Shown here piece by piece: positions 25,801-31,800 of a stretch of 34,676 nt of DNA; the stretch's first letter is position 1, and each line of letters opens with the position of its first letter. The notes beneath the pieces are model-generated. The model was given only the letters and a program-made list of their open reading frames with translations. It ran no database searches and was not told the origin of the DNA. Source of the stretch: Mansonella perstans (taxonomy: Eukaryota; Nematoda; Chromadorea; Rhabditida; Onchocercidae); assembly GCA_037074765.1 (NCBI GenBank), contig JBAMDO010000374.1, positions 1-34,676 of the forward strand, written 5' to 3'. The position numbers and the translations under genes were made by a program.

Positions 25801-28800
25801 TCCAAATTTGCTTCATATACAATATTTTTCATTTAATTTTTGCTTTAATCCTCTCCCCTTTTTCTTTCCCTTCCATTTCCTCTCTCTGCTGTCTTTTTTA
25901 TGAGAAAATAATTAAATTAATGAAAGCTTACAAAAAATTAATTAAACTGATGAAAGCTTTTAAACCAAAAATATAAAGAACTTTTCTTTTCCATTTTATC
26001 CGTTTTTACTTTAACACTTTTGTTTTTTTCTCAACTCCAAAGTCTACTTAGCATTAGAAAATGATTTAACACAATCAAAGCCATAGTAAAAGCTTCACAA
26101 AGTTATATCAGAAACTAATTTTAATAAAAAAAAAGTTTCACATCTATGAATGACATCATTTCAATGATTTCTTTTTGCGCAACAAATTCTTTTCGTGACA
26201 GCGGATTGTTGCATACAAGCCTAAGTCTTAATTTGGAAATTTAAAAAGTCTTGGTGGTCTTGGGCTTGCATAAAAACAAATATTCAATTAAATAATTTTT
26301 TTCATTTATTTCAATAGAAATTCAAAAAAAAAATTGATATAATATGAATGGGAAATTTTCAGACAAGATGTAATCTGGAAAAAACCGATACAAAGTCATT
26401 GAAATTAAATTTATTCGAACAATAATTCTAAAAAAAAAGAAAAAGCAGAAAAGATAAAAAAGTATTAATTTAAGACATTCAATTTTTTGTAATGGCAACT
26501 TTCTTTCTTATCAATTTTTTTTTCAGTCTGATACTTTTAAAAAACTTTTAAAGAATTTTTGAATCGATACAAAATGTAACAAAATCATCGCGAGGGTATT
26601 TTTAGTCTCTTCAATCTTTTTGCACTTCTGCTCTTTATTTTATTTAGTCGCTCAGAAATTACTGGAGTTTTTTTTCTTTATCTTTAAAAGCAATAATAAT
26701 TTAGCTATAATTAGACAGACATTTTAAAATGTAATGTAATCGCAAAAATTTCCTTTCGAACCTGACTGAATAAAATTATCTCTTTGATCTATTTCATTAT
26801 TTTATTATTGTTCTTATTTTAGGTTATTTTATAATTGTAATTTATTTTCAAACAATTTTCGACATATACAACAACAATGATAATTCTTAGTTTTTTTTTT
26901 TTTAAATGTAAAATTTAAAAAAGAAAAAAACAAGGCAGAGAATTTAAGCAATTTTAGTTAAACTTACATTATGTAAATGGATGAACAATTATTCAGGCAA
27001 TTCCAAAAATTGTCCAGGAAAATGTTAAATGTATCGAATGAATGATGAATAAAATCGATATATTAGAAAAATCTGTACAGTATGCTCTTCATGCTAATTA
27101 ATTTGTAATATTTGATTTCTCTCAATGATAACATAGCATATAAAAAGCTATCGTCATTATCTGAATCAATTCTTTTTATCTGTTCTCTTTCAAAAGAAAA
27201 AAAAAGTTTTAAAAGTTTTAAAGTTTGAACTTTTTGTGACGAAAAGTTTGACGAGTAAAAGTAACATGAATTCTTTACATAAAAAAAAAATTCTTTGAAA
27301 TTTATTCGCACTAGCGTCGACAAGTTTTTTTCAAATTTATTCTTGAATTTTTTGCGGAATTTTATGAAATTAAAAGAAAAATTTGTGAAATAAAATTATA
27401 TGAAAATAAAAAGTAAATTTATTTGATTTCCTCAAATATCAGCAGCTTCTTAAGAACTTCGAATAATTCAAATTTCTCTTATTTTTATTAACTTTACGGG
27501 TTTTTTCATTTTCAATTTTGTTTCAAAATAACTAACGAAAATATCAGAGTGAGAGAGTTTATCATCGGTCAGAGAGTTTATCATCAGTTTATCATCTGTA
27601 GTTTGAAATTTCCCTTTCTACTTTTACTTCAGACGTAAACTTTTTTGATTTCTTCGCTGCCACGTGGAAAGTGAGCGATGTGAATTCTTTGCACTCTTAC
27701 GTGAACTATTTTAAATTTGCTTTATTTTTAAGTAAAACGCAAAAAGTTTTTTGACATTGATGTAAAAAACGAACTATGCTTGTTTTTGTTATTTTTACGT
27801 GAAATGCCATAAACGCTGCGAATTTTTTGACTCATAGATGAAACGTGAATTGAATTTTTGGTACGATTTCAAGCAAATTTTGTATTTCAAAATTTTGAAA
27901 ATATTCATAGATATGCTGGATGATAATAATGAAATGAATGCTACCTGAATCCGAAAAATAATTTTTTGTCGATATTTTAGTTGCATTTTTTATTGGTCGA
28001 AATTTTTGCCATTTTATCAGAATTTCAATTTTACTTTTAATAACGTTTTCCTGACGTACAGCAAAAAAAAAAAAAAAAAAGTCGAAAGCACAAAATGGAA
28101 GAGACAGCAAGGAGAAAGAGGAAGAAAACGAAGAAAAACAGGAAAAAGAAAAAAAACGGAAAAAAATAATGATTTCTCATGGTACCATGCTGCGGTATAT
28201 TTATTTATGTGTACATTTTTTCCTTTTAAATTTTAATAAACAATCAAATAATTTATTGAAATTTTTTAAATTCATTTTATTTCGTTTTTTTTTTCGCGTG
28301 AGAAATCTTTTATTAGTAAACGAAAAATATTTTTTTTCATTTATTAATATTAAATTGCAAACAGTTGAAGATTAAAATTTAAATTAACCAAATATATTTC
28401 AGTGAGTAATAGTAGCTTACATTTAAATGGTTCTGTTCAGGCGATGATAGCATCTGAACATTTTCTATCAAAACTTCATTGTTAGCACTTTTTACCCGGA
28501 ATTCAGGATATTTCTCACCTAAATAGACCTCCAGCTATTACTGATCCAGTTTTTTTGACAACATTGTTTGTTAATGCAAGGTTTTGAAGAACTAATTTAA
28601 ATTAACTAAAAATAAAATGTGATGAAGACGGGAGGTATTTCCGGAAGAATTAAATGGAAATGAAATTAGAATAGCAAATGAAAGATTAACAAATCCAATT
28701 TCGGAATAAGAATTTTATAATTAAAAAAAATTATTATTATTATTATTATTATCTTATTACTATTAATCATTAACATTCAATCACTACAAAAATTTGGTAA

Positions 28801-31800
28801 AACTGACTCCGAACAATTACAGCGAATATTTATTATGATTATAATCATGAGCAACATTGCATGACAACTATAATTTCATTATCATCATTGATATCATCAT
28901 CCATTATAATTAGCAAGCATCGATACATTCTCTTTTTTTCCATCTTTTTCTATTTCTCACACACTTTTCGTTTATTGAAAATACTTTTAAAGGTTTCAAA
29001 ATTGCACTAATTTTGACTTTAGTTCACACGCACAGGATACATGCACACACACACACATGCACACACATGCATGCACACACACACACATATATACATACAC
29101 ACACATACATATATATACGTACACACATACACATACATATATATACACATACACATATATATGCACACATACATATACATACATGCACATACATATATAT
29201 ACATACACACATACACATACATACACACACACATGCATATACAATATATAAAGATCTTCCATTTTTATTTATTACTTTTTCCTTTCTTCCTTTTTTGTTT
29301 TTTCATTAGCTTATTAGTTCATTAATTTGCGTTCACTTTTCTGCATTCATTTTTTTTCGTGCATTCTTTCTTTTTTTCTTTTCCTTCTCTCGTTTTCTTT
29401 TTACTCTTCAATTTTATTATAACTTTAATTTAAAATGTTTTTTTCTCAATATATTAAATTTCATTGTTTTTTCTTTCTTAATGAATAAAAATTAATTATC
29501 CAATTTACTCATAAAAACATTCAATTATTTTTGCTTTTTTCAGTGATAGCACAGCTAAAATGCGTTGTCGCTTACGGAAACAACTTTTCATCAAACGCAA
29601 CAAAATCTGTGAAATTTCATTGGCATTTGGCCTAGCTGGACTCATTTTTGTTATTTTTGACTCTGAAATTACCGCCACAAATGCTGAAAATGATTTCAAC
29701 AAAGTATAAATTTTCGAACATTTCAAAAACTAAAATTTAACAATTAAAAGTTCTTTTTGCTTAGCAATTAGTACAATTCATTGAAATGCTTTTTTGCATT
29801 AAAGCAAAAGAATGAAATAAAACCAAATTTAAATTTTCATTTTCATTTCAGACCCATCCAATTTCATTGTTGCTCCGAACCTTATGTGTATTATGCACAA
29901 TTGCACTGATGGCTAGTTTAATTCATTATCATTCGACCGAAGTATGTTTTGTTCCGAAATTTCTAATCAATTAATTAATTGATTAATTAATATGTTTTAT
30001 ATAGTTACCATTAAAAAAAAAATAAATCGGTTATATTTAATGTTTATTAAATGATGAATTTTTGACCGTAATAACAGTATTAGAGTGATTTAAAAAAAAA
30101 AATAATAACAATTGCTTTTCATTTGATATGTAGCAAATAACTTTGCTTTAGTAATTAATTATGCCATTAATTGTGCCAAGTAATTAATTACGCTAATTAG
30201 TTGTGCATGTTTAAGGAATTGCACGGCAGGTGTAATTCTATTAAAACTATTAGAATAAAAATAAATAAAAGTTTAAATGCATTTGAAATTTTAGGTAAAA
30301 ATAGCATTAATAGACAGTGGCGCAGATGATTGGCGAGTAGCGTTTACAACTGATCGAGCAATTAAATTAGCTATTGAATTAACTGTTTGTGCAATTTGTC
30401 CATTTCCAGGTAATTAGTTCTTTTTTATGAAATGAAATTGTTCTATCCAGAATTAATTCCGGAATTCATTTTGTTATTTGTAAATCTGGTATCCATCCAT
30501 TTCGCTATTATTGCAAAGAATTTGATTACTTATGGAAAAGCAAAAAAAAATGAACATTTGTTTTAATATTTATCCACTGAGTTTTAATTAATTTAATTGT
30601 AGTAATATTATATTAAACCGATAATTCCAAATTAACAATTCAATAACTGAAATTTATTTTTAAAGTTTTATTATGCAATAATTATTTTTGTCTATCATTT
30701 ATTGCTATTATCTTATTTACTAAACTTATTCCACATTTCTTTACTTGCCTATGTAATTAAATAAACTATTTATAACTTATTTAATTCAAAGTAGTCAGTG
30801 AACTTATTAAATTTCGCTTAATTTTACAGGTACAGGAATAATGCAATGGTCTTACATTCATCCAGAAAGCAGGAAAGCTACAATGGTTGATGTACCTGTT
30901 GATGTTATACTATCAGTACCAATGTTTCTTCGTTCATATCTTCTTTGTAGATTCATGGTTTTACATAGCAAGCAATTTCAGGTTAATTTCCGGTTCCTTC
31001 ATTCCAGTTTCTTTTTTCCCCCACCCTTTCTCCTCTTTTCATTTTTACTTTTTATATACATCACTTAATATCATAAAATTAGAAACACTTGAAAGTAATT
31101 GGAATTTTGTCATCATTGATCGTTGACCTCCAGTTATTGAAAATTTGGCAAAAATTTGATGAATAAAGTTTATCATTCAAATTCACAGCCATTACTTATT
31201 ATTTAAATTTGTTGAAAATTGTTCGAAAGTTTGAATACTTTAAGTTTGTTGGAAATTTTGCAAAAATTTTGAATCATTTGACCATTGGTCACTTATATAG
31301 GATGCGGCAACACGATCAATAGCAGCTCTAAATCGAATATCAATGGATTTTCGATTTGTGCTCAAAACGATGATGGCTGATCATCCACTCAGAGTACTTA
31401 TTGTGTTTACTGTATCATATTGGATCTGTATGTCATGGACGTTTACACAATGTGAACGGTAGTGATTTCAATTTTTTGAATCAAAAATTTTAAAATTTGA
31501 AATTTTTGTGTTTTTCAAATTTGCCTAAACAACAAAAAGAAAATTTAAGTTTTTTTTTTTGGTCAAATATTAGCTGAATTTTTTTTTGAATGATTCAATG
31601 TATTTTTGCGAGAAATGTGAAATTCTTAAAATAAAATTAATTTAAAAAAAAAAATGAAACCAATTGGCATTATTTATAATTAATTAAGTAATTTTTCAGA
31701 TATGATGGACAATTAACAGCGAAGCATTATTATCTTAATTCGTTATGGTTCATCATTGTAAGAAAAACTTTTTGCCACTTTTTTTTTTAATTTGAAAAAA

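Larger units (their letters stand above)
23761..29543 (+). other. SK intron 6 (5.8 kb)
   Basis: GTATGT to TTTTTTCAG. It separates the N-terminal exons from the membrane core. Contains AAT/AAC-rich low complexity (about 23990-24080), a short tandem repeat (27553-27597), a purine-rich stretch (28063-28168), (ATT)n (28731-28752) and the CA/TA compound microsatellite (29025-29250). The length and strong acceptor would suit an internal promoter, but I see no direct evidence for one. Confidence 0.75.

Noticed and set aside
27063..27323. 86-codon minus-strand ORF
   Set aside because: Contains a mildly protein-like stretch but has AT-driven composition and no clear splice signals.
28006..28236. Lys/Arg-rich plus-strand ORF
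   Set aside because: Purine-tract translation starting in a poly-A run.
28996..29325. His-Thr and Cys-Val repeat ORFs on both strands
   Set aside because: Translation of the CA/TA microsatellite; several frames are open because the unit lacks stops.
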